Below, in pieces: positions 1 through 5,294 of a stretch of DNA of 9,044 nt. The stretch covers positions 1-9,044 of the forward strand of contig CAYHEX010000185.1 in the NCBI GenBank assembly GCA_964355365.1, given 5' to 3'. How positions within the stretch are numbered: the first letter of the stretch is position 1; each line of letters opens with the position of its first letter. The notes under the pieces are model-generated. The model searched no databases. It worked only from the letters and a program-made list of their open reading frames with translations, and was not told where the DNA came from. Both the position numbers and the translations under genes were made by a program. This DNA comes from SCUN01 sp964355365 (GTDB lineage Bacteria > Acidobacteriota > Vicinamibacteria > Vicinamibacterales > SCN-69-37).

Positions 1-450
1 GATCTGCAACTGACCGGCACCAAGCACGGCTGCGAGTTGGGCGAGTGCGGCGCTTGCGCCGTGCTCGTCAACGGCGAGCCGGTGCTGTCGTGCCTGGCGC
101 TGGCCGTTGAAGCGACGGGCGCCGAGGTGACCACGATCGAGGGCATTACGGAGCACGGCCAGTTGCATCCGCTGCAGGACGCGTTCGCCGATCTCGGCGG
201 CTCGCAGTGCGGCTACTGCTCGCCGGGCATCATCCTCACGGCGAAGGCGCTGCTCGACAAGAACCCGGACGCCACGAGCGACGAGATCAAGGAAGCGCTG
301 TCGGGCAACCTCTGCCGATGTACGGGGTACCTCCAGATCATCGAGTCCGTGCAGCAGGCGGCGAAGCTCATGCGCGCTTCGTCACCCGCCGTCGCGGACC
401 ACACACCCTCGCTCGTAGTCGCGGACCTTCAGGTCCGCGAGAGGAAATAA
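1..450 (+). CDS. hcrC: [2Fe-2S] iron-sulfur subunit of Hcr/xanthine dehydrogenase-family enzyme (5' partial)
   Basis: This is the small electron-transfer subunit, passing electrons between the Mo cofactor and the flavin subunit in the cytoplasm. The frame is open from base 1, so the first roughly 35-40 residues lie outside the window. In fragment numbering, Cys11, Cys16, Cys19 and Cys31 (motif CELGECGAC...C) form the plant-ferredoxin-type [2Fe-2S] site. Cys70, Cys73 (QCGYCSPG) and Cys105, Cys107 (LCRCTGY) form the second, four-helix [2Fe-2S] site. These eight cysteines are standard for HcrC/CoxS/XDH small subunits. The family usually ends soon after the CRCTGY helix. Here about 28 further residues follow, and part of them is encoded by a palindrome and a short direct repeat. 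The TAA overlaps the ATG of the Mo subunit by one base, so the two are translationally coupled. The Hcr assignment rests on the FAD subunit two genes on. Confidence 0.93.
   Translation, partial: DLQLTGTKHGCELGECGACAVLVNGEPVLSCLALAVEATGAEVTTIEGITEHGQLHPLQDAFADLGGSQCGYCSPGIILTAKALLDKNPDATSDEIKEALSGNLCRCTGYLQIIESVQQAAKLMRASSPAVADHTPSLVVADLQVRERK
419..440. repeat. Perfect palindrome at the 3' end of the iron-sulfur gene
   Basis: Arms of 10 bp, TCGCGGACCT (419-428) and AGGTCCGCGA (431-440), are separated by two bases. The palindrome lies inside the last codons of the small-subunit gene and abuts the Shine-Dalgarno AGAGGA (440-445) of the next gene. A shorter direct copy of the left part, GTCGCGGACC, occurs at 391-400 and again at 418-427, 27 bp apart and in the same reading frame. 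I infer a REP-like intragenic repeat or a hairpin affecting translation of the Mo subunit. No second full copy was seen in the window. Confidence 0.75.
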
Positions 451-2936
451 TGGCCGGCGTCATTGGCCGCCCGCGCCGCCGCACCGACGGCCGCGCGAAG
501 GTCACAGGCCAAACGAAGTTCGCGGACGACATCATGCTGCCGCGGATGGTGTTCTGCCGGCTGCTGCGGTCGCCGCATCCGCACGCGAAGATTCTTGCGG
601 TGGACACCTCACGGGCGTCCGCTCATCCCGGCGTTCTTCTCGTCCTCACCGGCAAAGAGTTTCCGATTCCCTACGGCGTGCTGCCGGTCAGCCACGACGA
701 GCACGCGCTCTGTAACGACCGCGTGCGCCACGTCGGCGATCCCGTTGCCGCGGTCATTGCGCGCACGGAGACGATTGCCGGCGACGCGCTCGCGCTGATC
801 GATGTCACGTACGAGTCACTGCGCACGTTCGCTACGCCGGAAGAGAGTCTGTCGAACCCCGAACCCCGCATTCACGAGTACGGCGATGACGGGAACATTC
901 ACAAAGCGGTGGCGATGCAGTTCGGCGACGTGGATGCGGCGATCGCGGGCGCTGATCACCAGTTCGACGACTACTTCTTCTTCGAGGGCAATACACATCT
1001 GCCGCTCGAGCAGCATGCGACTGTTGCGCTGAAGGATCCGGACGGCAAGCTGGTCGTCTACTCGAGCACGCAGACGCCGCATTATCTGCATCGCGCGCTC
1101 GCGAAGACGCTCGCGATGACGCCCGCGCATATCCGTGTGATCGCCACGCCGAACGGCGGCGGCTTCGGCGGCAAGAGCGACCCCTTCAACCACGAGATCG
1201 TCGTCGCCAAAGCGGCGCTGATGCTCGACCGTCCGGTGAAGGTCTCGCTCAACCGCGAGGAAGTGTTCTACTGCCATCGCGGTCGGCATCCCGTGCAGAT
1301 GCGGTTCCGGGCGGGCGTGAACAACGACGGGCGCATGACCGGACTCGATTTGGAGACGTTGCTCGACGGAGGCGCGTACGGATCGTACGGCGTGGCCAGC
1401 ACGTTCTACACGGGCGCGCTGCAGACGGTGACGTACGACATCCCGACGTATCGCTTTCGCGGCTGCCGCGTGTTCACGAACAAGCCGGCGTGCGGACCCA
1501 AGCGCGGGCACGGCACGCCGCAGGCGCGCTTCGGCCAGGAAGTGCAACTCGACAAGATCGCCGAGCGGCTCAACCTCGATCCGGCCGAGATGCGACTGAA
1601 GACCGTGGCGCCGGCCAACAGCCTCACCGCGAACTTTATGAAGATCGGCACGATCGGCCTCGCGGAGTGCATCCGCAAGGTGGTCGAGCGATCGGACTGG
1701 AAGAACAAGTTCAGGAAGCTGCCCTACGGACGTGGCATCGGCATCGCGTGCTCGTCGTACTTGTCCGGAGCAGGGCTCCCGATCAACTGGAACGATCTCC
1801 CCCACTCCGGCGTGCAGCTGAAGCTCGATCGCAGCGGCGGCGTCACGGCATTCTGCGGCGCCACGGAAATCGGGCAGGGCAGTGACGATGTGCTCGTGGC
1901 GTGCATCGCGGAAGTGCTCGGCCTCGAGACGTACGACATCCGCGCGGTCACCGGCGACACGGACCTCACGCCGGTCGATCTCGGTTCGTATTCGAGCCGC
2001 GTGACACTAATGATGGGCAACGCGGCGATTCAGGCCGCTGAACGTGCGCGAGAGCTACTCGCTGAGGGAGTCAGCACCAAGTTAAATATTCCGAAAGACC
2101 GGCTCGTGTTCGCCGACAAACGTGTCTTCGATTCTCAGGATCCGAACAGCGGCTGCACATTCCAGGAAGCCATCGTCTTCGCGGAAGCGAAGTTCGGCAC
2201 GCTGGGGACGACGGGGTCGTATACGCCGCCGCGTCCGCCGGCGAAGTACAAAGGTGGCGGCGTGGGACCGACGCCGACGTATTCGTACACCGCGGCGATT
2301 GTCGAAGTGGAAGTGGATCCGGAGACGGGATGGCTGACGGTGCCGAAAGTGTGGATCGGTCACGACATCGGCCGCGCGCTCAACCCGACGCTCGTGCGCG
2401 GCCAGGTCGAAGGCGGCGTCTACATGGGTCTCGGCGAAGCGCTGATGGAAGAGTCCGCGTTCCGTCGTCTGCCCGCGAAGCTGTCGAACGCGCTCGTGCA
2501 CAAGTTCCCGTCGATCCTTGAATACAAGAGCCTCACGAGCCTCGACATGCCGGAGATCTTCACGGATTTGATCGAGCATCCCGATCCGGCCGGGCCGTTT
2601 GGCGCGAAGGAAGTGGGGCAGGGGCCGTTGCTGCCGATCATGCCCGCGATCTGCAACGCCGTGTACGACGCCGTCGGTGTGCGTGTCGATGAAATCCCAT
2701 GCACGCCCGAAAAAATCTTGAAAGCGTTACAGAACAAGGCAGCCGGCAAGCCGGCGCGTTACGGGCCGTCTTCTTTCCCTGCGATCAAGTGGCCCGAGAC
2801 GTTGATGGTCACGCCGCCGTGGGAAGGTGGCGATGGCCGCGCGTCGAATGAGCCGGAGCGCAAGAAGCGCACGGCGGAGGCCGGCGTGGAAGTGAAGGCG
2901 GGCATCACCATAGCTCGGGAGGGTGCCAAGTCATGA
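450..2936 (+). CDS. hcrA: Molybdopterin-binding large subunit, 4-hydroxybenzoyl-CoA reductase alpha-like, catalytic Glu replaced by Gln
   Basis: This 828-residue catalytic subunit belongs to the xanthine dehydrogenase/Hcr family. In Hcr the Mo-cofactor removes the phenolic hydroxyl of 4-hydroxybenzoyl-CoA. Visible motifs are the N-terminal family start (TDGRAKVTGQTKFADDI), the Mo-pterin loop GGGFGGK at 236-242, CGPKRGHGTPQ, EIGQGSDDVL, GSYSSRVTLMMGNAA and the C-terminal GAKEVGQGPLLP. GSYSSRVT and RGHGT are close to Thauera HcrA as I recall it. Residue 724 (codon CAG, 2619-2621) is Gln where the active-site Glu is expected. A tail of about 65 residues follows the usual end (TPEKILKAL), making the protein longer than typical HcrA (about 770). 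ATG450 is chosen because AGAGGA lies just upstream and homology begins at once; the frame is open further upstream but overlaps the previous gene. The TGA overlaps the FAD-subunit ATG by four bases. No Tat signal is seen, so a cytoplasmic location is likely. The true substrate is uncertain. Confidence 0.92.
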   Translation: MAGVIGRPRRRTDGRAKVTGQTKFADDIMLPRMVFCRLLRSPHPHAKILAVDTSRASAHPGVLLVLTGKEFPIPYGVLPVSHDEHALCNDRVRHVGDPVAAVIARTETIAGDALALIDVTYESLRTFATPEESLSNPEPRIHEYGDDGNIHKAVAMQFGDVDAAIAGADHQFDDYFFFEGNTHLPLEQHATVALKDPDGKLVVYSSTQTPHYLHRALAKTLAMTPAHIRVIATPNGGGFGGKSDPFNHEIVVAKAALMLDRPVKVSLNREEVFYCHRGRHPVQMRFRAGVNNDGRMTGLDLETLLDGGAYGSYGVASTFYTGALQTVTYDIPTYRFRGCRVFTNKPACGPKRGHGTPQARFGQEVQLDKIAERLNLDPAEMRLKTVAPANSLTANFMKIGTIGLAECIRKVVERSDWKNKFRKLPYGRGIGIACSSYLSGAGLPINWNDLPHSGVQLKLDRSGGVTAFCGATEIGQGSDDVLVACIAEVLGLETYDIRAVTGDTDLTPVDLGSYSSRVTLMMGNAAIQAAERARELLAEGVSTKLNIPKDRLVFADKRVFDSQDPNSGCTFQEAIVFAEAKFGTLGTTGSYTPPRPPAKYKGGGVGPTPTYSYTAAIVEVEVDPETGWLTVPKVWIGHDIGRALNPTLVRGQVEGGVYMGLGEALMEESAFRRLPAKLSNALVHKFPSILEYKSLTSLDMPEIFTDLIEHPDPAGPFGAKEVGQGPLLPIMPAICNAVYDAVGVRVDEIPCTPEKILKALQNKAAGKPARYGPSSFPAIKWPETLMVTPPWEGGDGRASNEPERKKRTAEAGVEVKAGITIAREGAKS

Positions 2937-3955
2937 TGCGGCTCCCATCTTTCACATATAGGGCTCCCCGAACTGTGGGGGACGCGGTGCTGTGGCTGGC
3001 CGAGTCGCCCGCGGACACGATGCTGGTTGCCGGCGGCACGGATCTGCTTCCCAACATGAAGCGGCGTCAGCAAACACCGAAGACGGTGATCGGTCTCAAG
3101 GGCATCGCCGAGTTGAGCGGCATTCGCGCGAACGGTTCGATCTCGATTGGCGCGGGGACGACGCTGACGGCACTTGTGAATGATGCGGCGGTCAGGAGCC
3201 GGTTGAAGGGGTTGTGGCAGTCGGCGGCGCAGATCGCCACGCCGCATCTGCGCAACATGGGCACGCTCGGCGGCAACCTCTGTCTCGACACGCGTTGCAC
3301 GTATTACGACCAGACCGAAGACTGGCGCAAGGCCATCGGCTACTGCATGAAGAAGGACGGCACGACGTGCTGGGTGGCGACATCGAGCAAGCGGTGTCTC
3401 GCGGTGTCGTCGACCGACACGGCGCCGATGTTGTTGGCCCTCGGCGCGACGGTCACGCTGGTGTCTTCCTCAGGAACCCGCGACATCGCGGTTGCTGATC
3501 TCTACAACAACGACGGCATGCGGTACCTCACGCGTCGTGCGGATGAGTTGCTCACGCGTATCGAGATTCCCGATCCGTCCGGCTGGGTCAGCACCTACTG
3601 GAAGCTGCGTCGTCGCGGGTCGTTTGATTTTCCGGTCGGCGCTGCTGCGGTGGCGTTGAAGCTCGACGGCGGCGGCCGAGTTGAAGCGGCGCGCCTTGTT
3701 CTCGGCGCGGTTGCCTCGCAGCCGATGTCATCGCCGAAGGCGGAAGCGATTCTCGTCGGCGCCATGCTGACTGACGAGGTGATTGCGGCAGCGGCGGATG
3801 CGGCCTACGACATCGCGAAGCCGATGGACAACACGGACTTCGAGCTGGTGTGGCGCAAGAAGATGGTCCGCTCGCTCGTGACGAATGCCCTGCGCGAACT
3901 CCGCGGCGACGACATGCGCGCGGCGCGGATGAAGCTGGCGAAGCAAATCCTGTAG
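2933..3955 (+). CDS. hcrB: FAD-binding subunit with [4Fe-4S] insert, 4-hydroxybenzoyl-CoA reductase beta-like
   Basis: This 340-residue medium subunit binds FAD with a PCMH-type fold. The FAD motifs are AGGTDLLPN (about 33-41) and TLGGNLC (111-117). The diagnostic feature is an insert after TLGGNL containing Cys122, Cys138, Cys146 and Cys155 (RCTYYDQ, GYCMKKDG, TTCWVA, SKRCLA). The spacing matches the cysteines that hold the extra [4Fe-4S] cluster in Thauera HcrB. Ordinary CoxM or XDH FAD subunits lack this insert. In Hcr the cluster belongs to a chain that feeds low-potential electrons towards the Mo site for reductive dehydroxylation. ATG2933 is preferred over the adjacent ATG2936 because GGGAGG at 2917-2922 is better placed for it. 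The ATGA overlap with the Mo-subunit stop shows coupling. It is the last gene of the operon and is followed at once by a strong stem-loop. Confidence 0.92.
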   Translation: MMRLPSFTYRAPRTVGDAVLWLAESPADTMLVAGGTDLLPNMKRRQQTPKTVIGLKGIAELSGIRANGSISIGAGTTLTALVNDAAVRSRLKGLWQSAAQIATPHLRNMGTLGGNLCLDTRCTYYDQTEDWRKAIGYCMKKDGTTCWVATSSKRCLAVSSTDTAPMLLALGATVTLVSSSGTRDIAVADLYNNDGMRYLTRRADELLTRIEIPDPSGWVSTYWKLRRRGSFDFPVGAAAVALKLDGGGRVEAARLVLGAVASQPMSSPKAEAILVGAMLTDEVIAAAADAAYDIAKPMDNTDFELVWRKKMVRSLVTNALRELRGDDMRAARMKLAKQIL

Positions 3956-3958
3956 AAC

Positions 3959-4007
3959 AATGGGGGATTGAGATTGAGCCAATCACCCAATCTCGGAATC
4001 CCCCATT
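3959..4007. terminator. Strong stem-loop just after hcrB; operon end or repeat-derived hairpin
   Basis: The left arm (3959-3976: AATGGGGGATT then GAGATTG) pairs with the right arm (3988-4007: CAATCTC, GG bulge, AATCCCCCATT). That gives 18 bp interrupted by a two-base bulge, with an 11-nt loop. It starts three bases after the hcrB stop. There is no T-tract after the stem, so it is not a textbook intrinsic terminator. It could block 3' decay, end transcription with factor help, or be a dispersed palindromic repeat marking the left edge of the accessory island. Confidence 0.5.
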
Positions 4008-4030
4008 CCTCCACTGAATATTGCCACCGG

Positions 4031-4159
4031 GGCTTGCCGATGTGTTTCCTGGCGCGCGAACATGACTGAGTTCTTGTCACCAAGGACGCCGATTTCTACC
4101 GAATGAGTCTGTTGAACGGCGCACCGCCGAAGGTTCTGTGGATTCGAATCGGCTGTTGA
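4031..4159 (+). pseudogene. Remnant of a DUF5615 PIN-like toxin gene
   Basis: In one frame the segment reads GLPMCFLAREHD, a TGA stop (4067-4069), then VLVTKDADFYRMSLLNGAPP and KVLWIRIGC before a second TGA (4157-4159). Intact DUF5615 proteins typically show an AREHx(F)VIV(T/S)KDADF...S...GxPPKV(I/L)W(L/I)RxGNCS core. The KDADF aspartates are part of the PIN-like active site. Here the N-terminal half, including the DENLSP-type start, is missing. About nine residues seem lost between GL and FLAREHD. There is an in-frame stop and the C-terminus ends abruptly after RIG. Its end runs directly into attC-like sequence. The gene is therefore dead and was probably the toxin of an older toxin-antitoxin cassette; no partner (often DUF433) is left. 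Recognition is from memory of the family. Confidence 0.72.
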
Positions 4160-4202
4160 CGGTGCACGCGGCGTGCCGCAGGTGAGCGGCCAGGCGTTAG
4201 GC
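4151..4202 (+). repeat. Degenerate integron attC-like site (right half)
   Basis: The end GGTGAGCGGCCAGGCGTTAGGC (in parts: GGTGAGC, L'-like AGCGGCC at 4185-4191, R' GTTAGGC at 4196-4202) parallels the end of the complete site at 4766-4839 (GGTGAGC...GTTGGAC). GTTAGGC fits the R' consensus GTTRRRY. An inner hairpin GCACG/CGTGC surrounds 4171. The left half (R'' RYYYAAC plus L'') is not convincing: the stretch starts inside the DUF5615 remnant at GGCTG. I read it as an attC that lost its left end. It marks the left boundary of the toxin-antitoxin cassette. Confidence 0.6.
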
Positions 4203-4209
4203 CGACAAA

Positions 4210-4220
4210 CCAGAATCTGG
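4210..4220. promoter_or_regulatory. Small inverted repeat upstream of the antitoxin, possible operator
   Basis: CCAGA-A-TCTGG is a perfect 5-bp-arm inverted repeat ending ten bases upstream of the -10-like TAGAAT. Type II toxin-antitoxin operons are usually repressed by their own antitoxin or complex at such palindromes. The repeat is short, so the role is inferred from position only. Confidence 0.35.
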
Positions 4221-4230
4221 CAACCAGGCG

Positions 4231-4236
4231 TAGAAT
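4231..4236 (+). promoter_or_regulatory. -10-like element TAGAAT of the toxin-antitoxin operon
   Basis: TAGAAT matches the TATAAT consensus at 5 of 6 positions and ends 7 nt before ATG4244. No good -35 is visible at 16-18 bp. Transcription would start at or next to the A of the ATG. No Shine-Dalgarno precedes that ATG, so a leaderless mRNA fits. Confidence 0.5.
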
Positions 4237-4243
4237 CACCCAC

Positions 4244-4468
4244 ATGAGCATCGACGAACTTGAGGCGGAAGCCCTGAAGTTGAAACCGGCGGCTCGGGCG
4301 CGGCTCGCCGAGCGTTTGCTCGACAGCCTGGAAGATCTTAGTGAGGAAGAGAACGCTCGAATCTGGGCCGACGAGGCCGAGCGGCGCTCGGCGGCGTGGG
4401 ACGCCGACCCTGAGAGTGGGCGGTCCGCCGACGCGGTCTATCGGGACGCGACATCAAGACTTTCGTGA
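4244..4468 (+). CDS. Addiction module antitoxin, PF09720/TIGR02574-like
   Basis: This 74-residue, strongly acidic and helical protein has the layout of the 'putative addiction module component' family. An N-terminal helix (MSIDELEAEALKL) is followed by the characteristic PAARARLAERLLDSLED (15-31), and then a C-terminal WADEAERRSAAWDADPE (41-57) region that typically wraps the toxin. Members are unstable antitoxins that neutralise RelE/ParE toxins encoded directly downstream and usually co-repress the operon. Its TGA is immediately followed by the toxin ATG with no spacer, so toxin synthesis depends on antitoxin translation. The length of about 75 residues is normal for the family. No Shine-Dalgarno is visible; a -10-like box 7 nt upstream suggests a leaderless start. 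The only alternative is misassignment to another small antitoxin family, and the partner argues against that. Confidence 0.85.
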   Translation: MSIDELEAEALKLKPAARARLAERLLDSLEDLSEEENARIWADEAERRSAAWDADPESGRSADAVYRDATSRLS

Positions 4469-4759
4469 ATGGTCGTCTCCTTCCACGAGTTAGCGGAACG
4501 CGAACTTAACGACGGCGCCCAGTACTACCACCTGCAGCAGACCGGGCTTGGTGCGGCCTTCATCGCGGAAGTGCGGCGATGCACCGACGCAATCTGTGCC
4601 TATCCGGAAGCTGGGCCGGTCGTTCGAGGTGACGTGCGACGCCGGTTGTGCCAGCGGTTCCCGTATTCAGTGCTGTACACGCTCCGGCCGGGCACCGTGC
4701 GAGTCTTGGCCGTCATGAACATGAAGCGACGGCCCATGTATTGGGTGGGACGACGATGA
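4469..4759 (+). CDS. Type II toxin, RelE/ParE family
   Basis: The product is 96 residues with the RelE/ParE layout: an N-terminal strand and helix (VSFHELAERELNDGAQYYHL), GLGAAFIAEV (26-35), the YPEAGP loop (45-50), a basic strand RGDVRRRLCQRFPYSVLY (53-70) and the terminal VRVLAVMNMKRRPMYWVGRR. RFPY (63-66) and RRPMYW (87-92) are family hallmarks. Relatives either cleave mRNA on ribosomes (RelE) or poison gyrase (ParE). This sequence resembles the ParE-like branch paired with PF09720 antitoxins, but the target cannot be decided here. Many relatives have His in AV-x-H before the RRP motif; this one has Asn84. The gene starts directly at the antitoxin stop. An attC-like site begins six bases after its own stop, which places it at the end of a cassette. 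It appears intact. Confidence 0.87.
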   Translation: MVVSFHELAERELNDGAQYYHLQQTGLGAAFIAEVRRCTDAICAYPEAGPVVRGDVRRRLCQRFPYSVLYTLRPGTVRVLAVMNMKRRPMYWVGRR

Positions 4760-4765
4760 CAAGCG

Positions 4766-4839
4766 GCCCAACCAGCGGCTGCCCCGACGGCCGCGCGTGA
4801 AGACAATGAGCGGCCGCGGGTGAGCCGCTATCGTTGGAC
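4766..4839 (+). repeat. Complete integron attC-like recombination site (74 bp)
   Basis: R'' GCCCAAC (4766-4772) fits RYYYAAC and R' GTTGGAC (4833-4839) fits GTTRRRY; they pair with one mismatch. Inside them AGCGGCT (4774-4780) and AGCCGCT (4823-4829) pair perfectly over 7 bp. Further in, CGGCCGC near 4788-4794 and GCGGCCG near 4810-4816 extend the hairpin. Asymmetric unpaired bases (one on the left, three on the right) separate the outer and inner boxes; attC uses such extrahelical bases for strand choice. The R-L spacers are shorter than the classical five or so bases unless the L boxes are drawn further in. Its position right after the toxin stop strongly supports the reading. Confidence 0.7.
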
Positions 4840-4906
4840 AACAGATCTTTCTCCGCACCCCAACCCTCCCGAATCCATGCCCTTGCGCGGCGCCGGCGGT
4901 CTGGTT

Positions 4907-4912
4907 AATACT
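4907..4912 (+). promoter_or_regulatory. -10-like element AATACT of the arsR operon
   Basis: AATACT matches TATAAT at 4 of 6 positions and ends 7 nt before ATG4920. A weak -35-like TTGCGC lies at 4883-4888, 18 bp upstream. No Shine-Dalgarno precedes the ATG, so a leaderless transcript is likely. The palindrome over the start codon overlaps this box, as expected for repression. Confidence 0.45.
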
Positions 4913-4928
4913 GAACCGAATGGTTCAG
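4911..4928. promoter_or_regulatory. Operator-like inverted repeat over the arsR start codon
   Basis: CTGAACC (4911-4917), a GAAT spacer, and GGTTCAG (4922-4928) form a perfect 7-bp-arm inverted repeat that contains the ATG (4920-4922). Winged-helix ArsR dimers bind such imperfect or perfect dyads at their own promoters. The position over the -10/start region would block transcription initiation. This is a strong candidate for autorepression; the binding protein is inferred. Confidence 0.65.
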
Positions 4929-5294
4929 CATCATCAGGCCCACTTCAACGCCTCGTTCGCCGCCCTGGCGGATGCCACACGCCGTGGCGTCCTCGGACAC
5001 CTCGCGCGCGCGGACGCCTCCATCACCGACCTCGCCGACCGCTTCGACATGACCCTCACGGGCATGAAGAAACACGTCGGCGTGCTCGAACTGGCCGGCC
5101 TCGTCACCACCGAAAAAGTCGGACGCGTGCGCACGTGCCGCATCGGCCCGTGCCGCCTCGAAGAGGAAATGGCGTGGATCTCGAAGTACCGCGAGGTCTG
5201 GGACGCGCGCTTCGACGCGCTCGACCGCGTGGTCGCTGAGCTGAAACGCAAAGACAGACTCCGCGGCCGTCAGAAGACATCGAGGACATCATGA
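4920..5294 (+). CDS. ArsR-family winged-helix transcriptional repressor
   Basis: The 124-residue regulator has a helix at 8-30 (HFNASFAALADATRRGVLGHL), a helix-turn-helix at about 35-58 (ITDLADRFDMTLTGMKKHVGVLE), a wing at 61-75 (LVTTEKVGRVRTC) and a C-terminal dimerisation helix region rich in Trp and Arg. The opening ALADATRR-x-VL is typical of ArsR/SmtB repressors. There is no ELCVCD-type metal site, and the lone cysteines Cys73 and Cys78 do not form one. It belongs to the ArsR group that is repeatedly found next to AHSA1/SRPBCC genes, whose inducers are mostly unknown. Its stop overlaps the next ATG (ATGA). An inverted repeat covers its own start codon, so negative autoregulation of the whole operon is likely. 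The start is fixed by the absence of usable codons upstream and the -10-like box. Confidence 0.9.
   Translation: MVQHHQAHFNASFAALADATRRGVLGHLARADASITDLADRFDMTLTGMKKHVGVLELAGLVTTEKVGRVRTCRIGPCRLEEEMAWISKYREVWDARFDALDRVVAELKRKDRLRGRQKTSRTS

Larger units (their letters stand above)
4197..4833 (+). mobile_element. Toxin-antitoxin gene cassette bounded by attC-like sites (637 bp)
   Basis: Integron cassettes are excised and joined at the G/TTRRRY junction of attC. Measured from the left R' (GTTAGGC, 4196) to the right R' (GTTGGAC, 4833) the unit is 637 bp. It holds only the antitoxin-toxin pair, has a 47-base leader, and ends with an attC starting six bases after the toxin stop. This compact layout is the classic cassette architecture, and toxin-antitoxin pairs are common stabilising cassettes in chromosomal integrons. 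No integron integrase or attI lies in the window, so this would be an orphan attC cluster (CALIN-like). Confidence 0.62.

Noticed and set aside
207..449. Upstream extension of the hcrA frame
   Set aside because: It overlaps the conserved CRCTGY part of the iron-sulfur subunit in another frame; a Shine-Dalgarno and homology both support ATG450.
816..1805. Long open frame (329 codons) on the minus strand across the Mo-subunit gene
   Set aside because: It mirrors the codon pattern of the GC-rich hcrA gene, has an Arg/His-rich low-complexity composition and no recognisable domain.
4111..4117. GTTGAAC as the R'' box of the left attC
   Set aside because: It fits RYYYAAC at only 6 of 7 positions, pairs with GTTAGGC only with wobbles and a mismatch, and lies inside the DUF5615 core; chance is likely.
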